From NCBI RefSeq assembly GCF_026341855.1, contig NZ_JAPENW010000001.1, positions 2,232,001-2,296,000 on the forward strand: DNA of 64,000 nt, read 5' to 3'. A program made the position numbers and the translations under genes. Below are positions 26,169-33,081 of the stretch, piece after piece. Position 1 is the stretch's first letter; each line of letters starts with the position of its first letter. Below the pieces are notes generated by a model that saw only the letters and a list, made by a program, of their open reading frames with translations, had not been told where the DNA came from and ran no database searches. The DNA is from Streptomyces sp. NBC_00568 (GTDB taxonomy: Bacteria; Actinomycetota; Actinomycetes; Streptomycetales; Streptomycetaceae).

Positions 26169-27473
26169 TTAGCTCTTCTCGCTCTTGGCGACCTGGGTCA
26201 CCGAACGCGCGACCTGCTCGGGAGACTTGGAGCCGGCGATGAGCGCGGCGACACTGTCGTTGATCTCCTGGCCGACGGCGGGCGCGTACGCCTGGTCGAG
26301 GTAGAGCTGGAAGCCGGTGGACGAGGCGAGGGCGTCCGAGACGGCGCTGAGGTTGGGGTCGGTCAGCGCGGAGCGCACGTCCTTGGACACGGGCACCAGG
26401 CCGGTCTCCTTGACGAGCTTCGCGGCGAACTCCCGCTCGGCGAAGAACTTCAGGAACTCCACCGCCGCGTCCGGAGCCCCCTTGCGCACCGCGTGTCCGC
26501 CGCCTCCGCCGAACACCTCGGTGAGCGCGCCCTTTCCGCCCTCGACGGCGGGGAAGGAGAAGAAGCCGAGGTCCTTGCCGATGCCCTTGCCCGAGTCGTT
26601 CTCGACGACGGGCGCCCACTGGCCCATCAGTTCCATGGCCGCCTTGCCGTTGCCCATGGTGGCCGCCTCGCCGTTCGGCGTGGAGTAGGCGGCGCCGAGG
26701 AAGCCCTTCTGGAAGGGTTCGAGGGCGACGAGGTCCTTGAGGTGCTGACCGGCCTTGACGAAGCCGTCGCCGGTGAAGTCGGCGTCGGTGGCGGCCTTCT
26801 GCATCGCGTCGAGGCCCGCGACCCGCATCGACAGGTACGCCCAGTAGTACATGCCGGGCCACTTCTCCTTGCCGGCCAGGGCGATGGGCGTGACGCCGGC
26901 GCTCTTCAGCGCCTTGACCGCGTCGAGATAGCCGGACCAGGTGGTGGGCGGGGTGTCGATCTTGGCCTTCTTGAAGAGCGCCTTGTTGTACCAGAAGCCG
27001 ACCATGCCGATGTCGAACGGGACGGCGTACGTCTTCTCGTCGAACCGGTAGGCCGCCAGCGCGGCCGGGAGGTAGTCCTTGGTCCAGGAGGAGACCTTTC
27101 CGGTCAGGTCCTCGACCAGGCCCGCGTCGATCTGCTGTCCGAGGACCCCGCCGCCCCAGGTGTGGAAGATGTCCGGCAGCTTGCCCGAGGTGGTCAGCGC
27201 CGTCATCTTCGCCTTGTACGCCTCGTTCTCCAGCGTGACGATCTTGATCTTCACGTCGGGGTGCGCGGCCTCGAAGTCCTTGGCGCGCTGGGCCCAGATC
27301 TTCTTCGCCGGCTGTGTGGTGGTGATGTTCCACCACTCGATGGTGGTCGTGCCCGAGCTGTTCCCGCTGTCGGACGAGCCGCACGCGCTCAGGGCGGCCG
27401 CCCCCAGTCCGGTCGCGGCGGAGGCCGCCAGGAACCCACGGCGGGAAAGAGAGGTGTTGCCCAACGCTCGCAT
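26169..27473 (-). CDS. ABC sugar-binding lipoprotein, CUT1 (BxlE-like)
   Basis: 434 residues. The signal MRALGNTSLSRRGFLAASAATGLGAAALSACGSS has twin arginines (SRRGFLAA) and lipobox LSAC. The mature part is an extracellular solute-binding protein of family 1 (TIEWWNITTTQPAKKIWAQRAKDFEAAHPDVKIKIVTLEN, DIFHTWGGGVLGQQIDAGLVEDLT, MELMGQWAPVVEND). Gene order regulator-binding protein-permease-permease-GH3 equals the bxlREFGA operon described for S. thermoviolaceus, so xylobiose is the likely ligand; this is inference. ATG 27473 has GGAAGG 6 nt upstream. Confidence 0.9.
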   Translation of the reverse strand: MRALGNTSLSRRGFLAASAATGLGAAALSACGSSDSGNSSGTTTIEWWNITTTQPAKKIWAQRAKDFEAAHPDVKIKIVTLENEAYKAKMTALTTSGKLPDIFHTWGGGVLGQQIDAGLVEDLTGKVSSWTKDYLPAALAAYRFDEKTYAVPFDIGMVGFWYNKALFKKAKIDTPPTTWSGYLDAVKALKSAGVTPIALAGKEKWPGMYYWAYLSMRVAGLDAMQKAATDADFTGDGFVKAGQHLKDLVALEPFQKGFLGAAYSTPNGEAATMGNGKAAMELMGQWAPVVENDSGKGIGKDLGFFSFPAVEGGKGALTEVFGGGGGHAVRKGAPDAAVEFLKFFAEREFAAKLVKETGLVPVSKDVRSALTDPNLSAVSDALASSTGFQLYLDQAYAPAVGQEINDSVAALIAGSKSPEQVARSVTQVAKSEKS

Positions 27474-27494
27474 CGCACACCTTCCGGAAGAGTG

Positions 27495-27508
27495 CCGAAA
27501 ATTATCGG
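27495..27508. promoter_or_regulatory. Putative LacI-type operator of the sugar-uptake operon
   Basis: CCGAAAATTATCGG, an even inverted repeat with one mismatched pair, just downstream of the predicted transcription start (about +8 to +21). It has CCGA/TCGG ends and an A+T core like the xylanase site but one base longer. Confidence 0.55.
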
Positions 27509-27522
27509 TCGAGTGCGCACGG

Positions 27523-27551
27523 AAGTTACGGGCGCCGGACAGGTATGTCAA
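27523..27551 (-). promoter_or_regulatory. Promoter of the sugar-uptake operon
   Basis: On the minus strand TTGACA (27546-27551, perfect -35), 17-nt spacer, TAACTT (27523-27528). Predicted start near 27516, leader of about 43 nt to the binding-protein ATG. Confidence 0.75.
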
Positions 27552-27666
27552 CGCTCCTGACAAATATCGGAGTTGGGGTGGCGGGACGCGCGGCGCGCTC
27601 TGTGGGAACGGGTCCCGGCGGCATGCCTCGGGCCTGTCGCCACGCACGGGCGTCCCGCGTCAGGCA

Positions 27667-27723
27667 CCCCGGCGTCGGGCGCCCCGGCGTCGGGCGCCCC
27701 GGCGTCGGGCGCCCCGGCGTCGG
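27667..27723. repeat. 15-bp tandem repeat, 3.8 copies
   Basis: Unit CCCCGGCGTCGGGCG, exact over three full copies. It lies between the lacI gene and the uptake operon, upstream of the operon promoter. Confidence 0.9.
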
Positions 27724-27741
27724 ATCTCTCGCGCCGAACGC

Positions 27742-27818
27742 CCCCGCGTCAGACCGTCCGGTACCGGCCGCCCCGCGTCAGACCGTCCGGTACCGGCCGC
27801 CCCGCGTCAGACCGTCCG
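27742..27818. repeat. 29-bp direct repeat copied from the lacI 3' end
   Basis: Two full copies (27742-27770, 27771-27799) begin CCCCGCGTCAGACCGTCCG and continue to GGTACCGGCCG; a third, 19-nt partial copy (27800-27818) contains the stop codon and last codons of the lacI gene. The gene end has been duplicated outward. Confidence 0.9.
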
Positions 27819-28829
27819 TGCCGCCGTGCTCGCTCGGACCACCAGTTCGGTGGCCAGTTCGACGCGGGGGGACGCCGGGTCCTCCCCCAGGGCCAGCCGC
27901 AGGACCGTGCGGGTCGCCAGCTTGCCCATGTCGGCGAGCGGCTGGCGCACGGTGGTGAGCGGCGGGGCCGACCAGCGCACCTCGGGCAGGTCGTCGAACC
28001 CGACGACGCTCATGTCCTCCGGCACCCGCAGCCCCCGTCGCCGCAGCGCCTCGATCGCTCCCAGCGCCATCTGGTCGCTCGCCGCGAACAGCGCGGTGGG
28101 CGGCTCGGCCAGGTCGAGCAGCGTGTTGCAGCCCTCGAAACCCGACGCGTGGTAGAAGTCCCCCGGCACGATCAGGGCGTCGTCGACACCGACGCCGGCG
28201 CCCTCCAGCGCCGCCCGGTACCCGTCCAGCCGCGCCCGCGAGCACATCAGCCGCGGCGGTCCGGCGATGAAGCCGATCCGGCGATGGCCGAGGCCGAGCA
28301 GATGCTCCGTCGCGGACATCCCGCCCGCCCAGTTGGTGGCGCCCACGGTCGGCACCTCCAGCGACGGGGAGCCGGCCGGGTCGACGACCACGAGCGGCAC
28401 CCCGAGCCGCCGCAGCTCCTCGTGGAGCCGGGGTTCGAGGACCGAGGTCACCAGGATCACGCCGTCCGAGGCGCGGGCCCGCAGGTTGGTCATCCACTGG
28501 CGGGCCGACCCGGAGGCGCCGTGGATCGCGGAGACCACGGTGCCCACACCCGCCGCGTGCGCGACCTCCTCGACCCCGCGGATGATCTCCACGGCCCAGG
28601 GGCTGTCGAGGTCGTTGAAGACCAGGTCGATGAGGGCCGCGCGGTCACCGGGCGCCGACGGCTTGCGCCGGTAGCCGTGATGGCGCAGCAGGTCCTCGAC
28701 CCGCGCCCGGGTCTCCGGTGACACGTCGGAGCGGCCGTTGACGACACGCGACACGGTGGGCACCGAGACCCCGGCCTCCCGGGCGATCTCCGTGATCGTC
28801 ACCTTGTTCCTGATGCTCTCCCGGGCCAC
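27807..28829 (-). CDS. LacI-family transcriptional regulator (BxlR-like)
   Basis: 340 residues. Helix-turn-helix TITEIAREAGVSVPTVSRVVNGRSDVSPETRARVEDLLRHHGY at about 10-55, then the sugar-binding domain (ALIDLVFNDLDSPWAVEIIRGVEEV, VVVDPAGSPSLEVPTVGATNWAGGMS, GPPRLMCSRARLDGYRAALEGAG, FDDLPEVRWSAPPLTTVRQPLADMG). It is encoded just upstream of the uptake operon on the same strand, where bxlR stands in the described bxl operon. GTG 28829 has GGAGG 8 nt upstream; upstream TTG/GTG codons would lengthen it by up to 16 residues. Expected to repress the operon until xylobiose or a similar sugar is bound. Confidence 0.9.
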   Translation of the reverse strand: MARESIRNKVTITEIAREAGVSVPTVSRVVNGRSDVSPETRARVEDLLRHHGYRRKPSAPGDRAALIDLVFNDLDSPWAVEIIRGVEEVAHAAGVGTVVSAIHGASGSARQWMTNLRARASDGVILVTSVLEPRLHEELRRLGVPLVVVDPAGSPSLEVPTVGATNWAGGMSATEHLLGLGHRRIGFIAGPPRLMCSRARLDGYRAALEGAGVGVDDALIVPGDFYHASGFEGCNTLLDLAEPPTALFAASDQMALGAIEALRRRGLRVPEDMSVVGFDDLPEVRWSAPPLTTVRQPLADMGKLATRTVLRLALGEDPASPRVELATELVVRASTAARTV

Positions 28830-29018
28830 TGCGCCCACCTCCGTCGACGTGTCCAAGACTCCCCCACGGTTCCACACACCCGTACGAAACTTTGCAGGAG
28901 TCTTCCGGAAAACCCAGGTCGACGGGAAGCCCGGCCGGGGGCGGAGTGGCCGGAAGCCCGGAAGCCGAGCGGTCCGGGGCAGGGGCGGAACGGCGGGGCG
29001 GCCGGGCTCCGGCCGCCG

Positions 29019-29270
29019 TCAGCCCACCGACTCGAAGCGCCACCTGTGCACCGCCCGAGTCACCAACTCACCGTCGGGCTCGGGCAGTTCGGGAAGTTCG
29101 GCGTCGTACGCGGCGTCCCACCAGGTGATGACGAGCACCCGGTCCTGGGGCGCCCGCAGGATCTCCCGCCGCACCGGCTCCCCGGCGATCTCCTGTCCCC
29201 GCACCCAGGCGAGCAGATCCTCGCCCCGGCCCGTGACGGCCCGGGCCTCCCACATCAGCGCGACGGTCAC
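29019..29270 (-). CDS. Small conserved protein, antibiotic biosynthesis monooxygenase-like fold
   Basis: 83 residues ([27 protein letters not shown]...[39 protein letters not shown]). The pattern of a strand, a helix with [10 protein letters not shown], and VLVITWWD resembles a dimeric alpha-beta barrel (ABM) domain, but I do not recognise a specific family. The GTG start overlaps the tsaD stop (GTGA), so it is the last gene of the tsaB-rimI-tsaD operon. No function assigned. Confidence 0.75.
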   Translation of the reverse strand: MTVALMWEARAVTGRGEDLLAWVRGQEIAGEPVRREILRAPQDRVLVITWWDAAYDAELPELPEPDGELVTRAVHRWRFESVG

Positions 29271-30370
29271 GAGTACAGGTTCTCCTTGGCGACCTCGTGC
29301 ACGTGATCGTGCGTGTGCGCGTGGCCGCGCCCCGGCACATGCGGGTCCGTCACCGGCAGCGACGAGTCCGCCGACAGATCCCAGTCGGAGGCGGCCCGGT
29401 TCCGGGCGACCATCTCGGCGCCCAGCGCGGCGACCATCGCGCCGTTGTCCGTGCACAGCTTCGGGCGCGGAACCCGGAGCCGGATACCGGCGGCCTCGCA
29501 GCGCTCCTGCGCGAGCACCCGCAGCCGCGAGTTGGCGGCCACGCCACCGCCGATCATGAGGTGGTCGACGCCCTGGTCCTTGCAGGCCCGGACGGCCTTG
29601 CGGGTGAGCACGTCCACCACGGCCTCCTGGAAGGACGCGGCCACGTCACGCACGGGCACGTCCTCCCCGGCCGCCCGCTTGGCCTCGATCCAGCGGGCCA
29701 CGGAGGTCTTCAGACCGGAGAAGGAGAAGTCGTAGGCCGGATCGCGCGGCCCGGTGAGGCCGCGCGGGAACGCGATGGCCTTCGGGTCGCCCTCCTTCGC
29801 GTACCGGTCGATGACCGGGCCGCCCGGGAAGCCGAGGTTCAGCACGCGCGCGATCTTGTCGAAGGCCTCGCCCGCCGCGTCGTCGATGGTCGCGCCCATC
29901 GGCCGTACGTCGGAGGTGATGTCGGTGGACAGCAGCAGCGACGAGTGGCCGCCGGACACCAGCAGGGCCATCGTCGGCTCGGGCAGCGCGCCGTGCTCCA
30001 GCTGGTCCACGCAGATGTGGGAGGCGAGGTGGTTGACGCCGTACAGCGGCTTGCCCAGCGCGTACGCGTACGCCTTCGCCGCCGAGACCCCGACGAGCAG
30101 CGCACCGGCGAGCCCGGGCCCGGCGGTGACGGCGATGCCGTCCAGGTCCCTGGCCGTCACCCCCGCCTCCTTCAGCGCCCGGTCGATGGTCGGCACCATC
30201 GCCTCCAGGTGCGCCCGGGAGGCGACCTCGGGCACGACCCCGCCGAAGCGCGCGTGCTCGTCGACGCTCGACGCGATCGCGTCCGCGAGCAGGGTGGTGC
30301 CGCGGACGATGCCGACACCGGTCTCGTCGCAGGAGGTCTCGATGCCGAGGACGAGAGGTTCGTCAGCCAT
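29267..30370 (-). CDS. tsaD: tRNA N6-adenosine threonylcarbamoyltransferase TsaD
   Basis: 367 residues. Transfers the threonylcarbamoyl group to A37 of ANN-decoding tRNAs, with TsaB and TsaE. The ASKHA-fold nucleotide and metal motifs are seen: [16 protein letters not shown] at the start, [18 protein letters not shown] (metal histidine region), [11 protein letters not shown] and [25 protein letters not shown], and [10 protein letters not shown] near the C-terminus. The tail beyond about residue 340 is His-rich ([13 protein letters not shown]), longer than in most bacteria. It overlaps rimI by 8 bp at its start and the small ABM-like gene at its stop. Confidence 0.96.
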   Translation of the reverse strand: MADEPLVLGIETSCDETGVGIVRGTTLLADAIASSVDEHARFGGVVPEVASRAHLEAMVPTIDRALKEAGVTARDLDGIAVTAGPGLAGALLVGVSAAKAYAYALGKPLYGVNHLASHICVDQLEHGALPEPTMALLVSGGHSSLLLSTDITSDVRPMGATIDDAAGEAFDKIARVLNLGFPGGPVIDRYAKEGDPKAIAFPRGLTGPRDPAYDFSFSGLKTSVARWIEAKRAAGEDVPVRDVAASFQEAVVDVLTRKAVRACKDQGVDHLMIGGGVAANSRLRVLAQERCEAAGIRLRVPRPKLCTDNGAMVAALGAEMVARNRAASDWDLSADSSLPVTDPHVPGRGHAHTHDHVHEVAKENLYS

Positions 30371-30857
30371 GGGTCTCTGTTCCTTGTACGGAGGCGGAGG
30401 GGTCGTGCAGGCGCATCACGAGGGCGTCCACGTTCCCCGGCTGGTAGTAACCGCGCCGGAAGCCGATGGGCTCGAAGCCGAAGCGCTCGTACAGCTTCTG
30501 CGCGCGGACGTTGTCCACGCGGCATTCGAGCATCACCTCGGCGCAGTCGAAGGCGCTCGCGGCCCGCAGCAGTTCGGTGAGCAGCCGGGCGCCGAGGCCG
30601 GTGCCCCACTGGTCCCGCCGCACCGCGATGGTCTGGACGTCGCCCAGGTCTCCCGAGGCGGCCAGCCCGGCGTATCCGACGACCCGGTCGCCGTCGCAGG
30701 CGACCAGATAGCGCCGGGTCGCCTGCGGCCCGCGGGAGTGGGCCAGCTCGGACCAGAACATGCCCCGGGACCAGGCGTCCACGGGGAAGAGTTCCTTCTC
30801 CAGCTCCAGTACGGGATCGATGTCCCACCAGCGCATCTCGCGCAGCACGGCGGTCAC
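30363..30857 (-). CDS. rimI: Ribosomal protein S18-alanine N-acetyltransferase RimI
   Basis: 164-residue GNAT acetyltransferase. The acetyl-CoA site is [23 protein letters not shown] (V-R-R-x2-x-G-x-G/A), and the C-terminal [34 protein letters not shown] is typical of RimI. It acetylates the N-terminal Ala of S18; in actinobacteria it may have wider targets. Its GTG overlaps the tsaB stop (GTGA) and its stop overlaps tsaD, so translation is coupled across all three. Confidence 0.92.
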   Translation of the reverse strand: MTAVLREMRWWDIDPVLELEKELFPVDAWSRGMFWSELAHSRGPQATRRYLVACDGDRVVGYAGLAASGDLGDVQTIAVRRDQWGTGLGARLLTELLRAASAFDCAEVMLECRVDNVRAQKLYERFGFEPIGFRRGYYQPGNVDALVMRLHDPSASVQGTETHG

Positions 30858-31507
30858 TTGGGGGTGACCACCTTGTAGTTCTTGGGCACCTGGGCGTCCG
30901 GGCGGCGCAGGTACAGCGGCCGGGGCGGCTCCAGTTCCTCGCCGGCGGCCAGCTTCTCCGCGGCCAGGGAGGCGAGCGCGGCGGCCGAGACGTTCTCGGG
31001 GGCGCGGGCGTCCGGGAAGGTGTCGGGGTAGAGGAGGGCGCCCGCGCCGACGGCGGGCAGCGCGGTGACCGTTCCGTCGATCTCGGCGGGACGGTCCACG
31101 GCGGGCTCCGACAGCCGGGTGCGGCGGTCGGCGTACCGCGCCCAGTAGACCTCCTTGCGCCGGGCGTCCGTGGCGACGACGAACGGCCCCTCGATGTCGG
31201 CCGCGTACGCGAGGCCGTCGAGGGTGCAGACGCCGTGCACGGGCACGCCGAGGGCGAGTCCGAAGGTGTCGGCGGTCATGAGGCCGACGCGCAGCCCCGT
31301 GTACGGGCCGGGGCCGACGCCCACGACGATGCCGGTGACGGCGTCCAGCTTGAGGCCTGCCTCGGTGAGCACCCGGTCGACGGCCGGCAGCAGCAGCTCT
31401 CCGTGCCGGCGCGCGTCCACCTGGCTCGACGAGGCGATGACGGACGTGCCGTCGTGCAGGGCGACGGTCACGGCGGGGGTGGCGGTATCCAGAGCGAGCA
31501 AGAGCAC
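30854..31507 (-). CDS. tsaB: tRNA threonylcarbamoyladenosine biosynthesis protein TsaB
   Basis: 217-residue ASKHA-fold protein, a scaffold partner of TsaD in t6A synthesis (MLLLALDTATPAVTVALHDG, HGELLLPAVDRVLTEAG, GIVVGVGPGPYTGLRVGLMTA). The C-terminal half is reduced, as normal for TsaB. Start is GTG 31507, for which a TAGGCT hexamer lies 6 nt upstream, so the transcript is probably leaderless. First gene of the tsaB-rimI-tsaD-ABM operon. Confidence 0.94.
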   Translation of the reverse strand: MLLLALDTATPAVTVALHDGTSVIASSSQVDARRHGELLLPAVDRVLTEAGLKLDAVTGIVVGVGPGPYTGLRVGLMTADTFGLALGVPVHGVCTLDGLAYAADIEGPFVVATDARRKEVYWARYADRRTRLSEPAVDRPAEIDGTVTALPAVGAGALLYPDTFPDARAPENVSAAALASLAAEKLAAGEELEPPRPLYLRRPDAQVPKNYKVVTPK

Positions 31508-31513
31508 GCAAAC

Positions 31514-31519
31514 AGCCTA
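31514..31519 (-). promoter_or_regulatory. Putative -10 box, leaderless tsaB mRNA
   Basis: TAGGCT, 6 nt, then the tsaB GTG. A TTGCGT about 15 nt further upstream could be a -35 with short spacing. Confidence 0.45.
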
Positions 31520-31617
31520 CGGCGCCCGAGCCTGACGCAAGGCCGCCCGGGACTCCCGTCCCTCGGCTGCTACCGTCACAGCAAGGACGTACGAAGGTCG
31601 AGAGGTGGGCACACAAG

Positions 31618-32172
31618 GTGGCTAGGAGCAGCTCGGGATTCGTGGCCGGGCTCACCGTGGCGGCGATCGCCGCAGTCGGCTTCCTCGCCTTCCAGGCATC
31701 CGCGAACGTTCCGGAGACCCTGGGCAAACCGAGCGCGAGCGTGTCGGCCAAGTCGTCCGCCCCCAAGGCGCCCCGGGACAAGAAGAACCCCACCGCGCTG
31801 CCGTCCTCGTCCGGCACCGGCGCGCGGGTCGTCTACTCGGTCGGCGACGACCGGGTGTGGCTGGTCGGCTCGGGCAACAAGGTGCGGCGCACCTTCAAGG
31901 TGACCCCGGGCACGGTCGACCCGGCCGCGGGCACCTACGCCGTCACGACGCGTGCGGGAGCGGTCACCGGGTCAGACGGAACGCAGATCGAGCACGTCGT
32001 ACGGTTCACGCTGGTCAACGGCGTCGCGATCGGCTTCAGTGCCGCGGTGAACGGCTCCACGGAGGCCCCGGACCCAGAGAAGAAGCTCGGCGGCATCCGG
32101 GCGTCGCGCGCCGACGGCGACGCGATGTGGGCGTTCGCGACCGTGGGCGCGAAGGTCGTCGTCATCAAGTGA
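31618..32172 (+). CDS. Secreted or membrane-anchored protein of unknown function
   Basis: 184 residues. VARSSSGFVAGLTVAAIAAVGFLAFQASANVPE is a signal or anchor helix, followed by a Ser/Lys/Pro linker (SASVSAKSSAPKAPRDKKNPTALPSSSGTG) and a compact beta-rich domain (ARVVYSVGDDRVWLVGSGNKVRRTFKVTPGTVDPAAGTYAVTTRAG...DGTQIEHVVRFTL). The GNKVRRTFKVTPGTVDP-type sequence is seen in other Streptomyces secreted proteins that I cannot name. GTG 31618 follows GAGAGG at about 14 nt. It is divergent from tsaB. No active site recognised. Confidence 0.75.
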   Translation: MARSSSGFVAGLTVAAIAAVGFLAFQASANVPETLGKPSASVSAKSSAPKAPRDKKNPTALPSSSGTGARVVYSVGDDRVWLVGSGNKVRRTFKVTPGTVDPAAGTYAVTTRAGAVTGSDGTQIEHVVRFTLVNGVAIGFSAAVNGSTEAPDPEKKLGGIRASRADGDAMWAFATVGAKVVVIK

Positions 32173-32192
32173 CGGCGCCTGCCGCACCGGCG

Positions 32193-32381
32193 TCAGGCGG
32201 CTTTGCGGGGCCGTTCGGCGACGCCTGGCTCGGCCAGTGGTTCGCGGGGCGGCCTGGAAACCGCCTCCGCCGCGGCACAGGCCGCCAGCAGATCCCGCAT
32301 GGACACCCCGGCCGTGGCGCGCGGCGCCGCCGGCACGTCACGTTCTGAAGCCGGCACTGAAGCCGACTCTGAAGCCGACAT
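32193..32381 (-). CDS. Small protein of unknown function (62 residues)
   Basis: MSASESASVPASERDVPAAPRATAGVSMRDLLAACAAAEAVSRPP...: no family recognised. Support comes from expression signals: GAGGAGG stands 5 nt before the ATG at 32381, and a TGGACA-N18-TACCTA promoter overlapped by a perfect inverted repeat lies about 30-65 bp upstream. RDLLAACAAAEAV can form a short amphipathic helix. It is convergent with the secreted-protein gene, 20 bp away. Confidence 0.55.
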   Translation of the reverse strand: MSASESASVPASERDVPAAPRATAGVSMRDLLAACAAAEAVSRPPREPLAEPGVAERPRKAA

Positions 32382-32413
32382 GGACGCCTCCTCGGGCTTC
32401 GGGGGCAGGCGCA

Positions 32414-32445
32414 GTTAGGTAGACCTAACCACGTACTGGTGTCCA
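32414..32445 (-). promoter_or_regulatory. Promoter with overlapping inverted repeat before the 62-residue gene
   Basis: GTTAGGT-AG-ACCTAAC (32414-32429) is a perfect 7-bp inverted repeat. On the minus strand TGGACA (32440-32445) and TACCTA (32416-32421) are 18 nt apart, so the repeat covers the -10. The arms recall TTAGG/CCTAA of DmdR/IdeR iron boxes but the spacing does not fit the 19-bp consensus. Confidence 0.6.
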
Positions 32446-32547
32446 TGTGACCACGGCCGGGACGCCGAACGCAATATCTTGCCGACGTCCTGTCGGAACG
32501 TTGGCCGAATGTACGAGCGAATGACGCCCGCCGCTCGAAGACCCCGG

Positions 32548-33081
32548 TCAGGCCGCGAGCACGGTCAGATCCGCCGCGGCCCAGCGCCGCCCGAGTCCCG
32601 TGACCGTCACGTGCCGCACCTCGTCGGTGGTGTCCCCGACGGCCCGGTGGATGACGAGGTGCAGTCGGTCCTCGGTCAGCTCCTCGACCTTGCCCTCGCC
32701 CCACTCGACGACGATCACGGAGTCGGAGAGCGAGACGTCGAGGTCGAGGTCCTCCATCTCGTCGAGCCCGCCGCCCAGGCGGTACGCGTCGACGTGCACG
32801 AGGGGCGGTCCGCCGCCGAGGGAGGGGTGCACGCGGGCGATGACGAAGGTCGGCGAGGTGACCGCCCCTCGGACGCCGAGCCCCTCGCCGAGTCCACGGG
32901 TCAGCGTGGTCTTGCCCGCGCCGAGCTCGCCGTTCAGCATCACGAGGTCGCCCGCGCGCAGCAGTTCGGCGAGCCTGCGGCCCAGCTCCTGCATCTGCTC
33001 GGGGGAGGTGACGGTGATCTGCGCGCTGACCCCGTCCTGCGCGGACTCAGCCTGGTTGTGCGCTGCTGCTGGTGCTTCCAT
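32548..33081 (-). CDS. tsaE: tRNA threonylcarbamoyladenosine biosynthesis ATPase TsaE
   Basis: 177 residues. P-loop GELGAGKTTLTRGLGEGLG (about 50-68), then VTSPTFVIARVHPSLGGGPPLVHVDAYRLGG, and VIVVEWGEGKVEEL, all TsaE marks. It drives turnover of the TsaBD complex with ATP. An N-terminal extension of about 20 residues (MEAPAAAHNQAESAQDG) is not conserved. Its first 35 bp overlap the end of the upstream alpha/beta hydrolase gene, in another frame. Confidence 0.94.
   Translation of the reverse strand: MEAPAAAHNQAESAQDGVSAQITVTSPEQMQELGRRLAELLRAGDLVMLNGELGAGKTTLTRGLGEGLGVRGAVTSPTFVIARVHPSLGGGPPLVHVDAYRLGGGLDEMEDLDLDVSLSDSVIVVEWGEGKVEELTEDRLHLVIHRAVGDTTDEVRHVTVTGLGRRWAAADLTVLAA

Larger units (their letters stand above)
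27474..27806. other. Region between lacI and the sugar-uptake operon (333 bp)
   Basis: No gene. From the operon side it holds the operator and promoter, an inverted TGTCA/TGACA pair at about 27547-27563, the 15-bp array and the 29-bp repeat. All signals face the uptake operon. Confidence 0.7.

Noticed and set aside
26022..27560. Open frame of about 500 codons antisense to the sugar-binding protein gene
   Set aside because: Mirror of a strongly supported lipoprotein gene; composition typical of an antisense frame.
32414..32429. DmdR/IdeR iron box
   Set aside because: Half-sites are similar but the 19-bp consensus layout is not met (2-nt instead of the longer spacing), and neighbours are not iron genes. 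Left as an unidentified operator.
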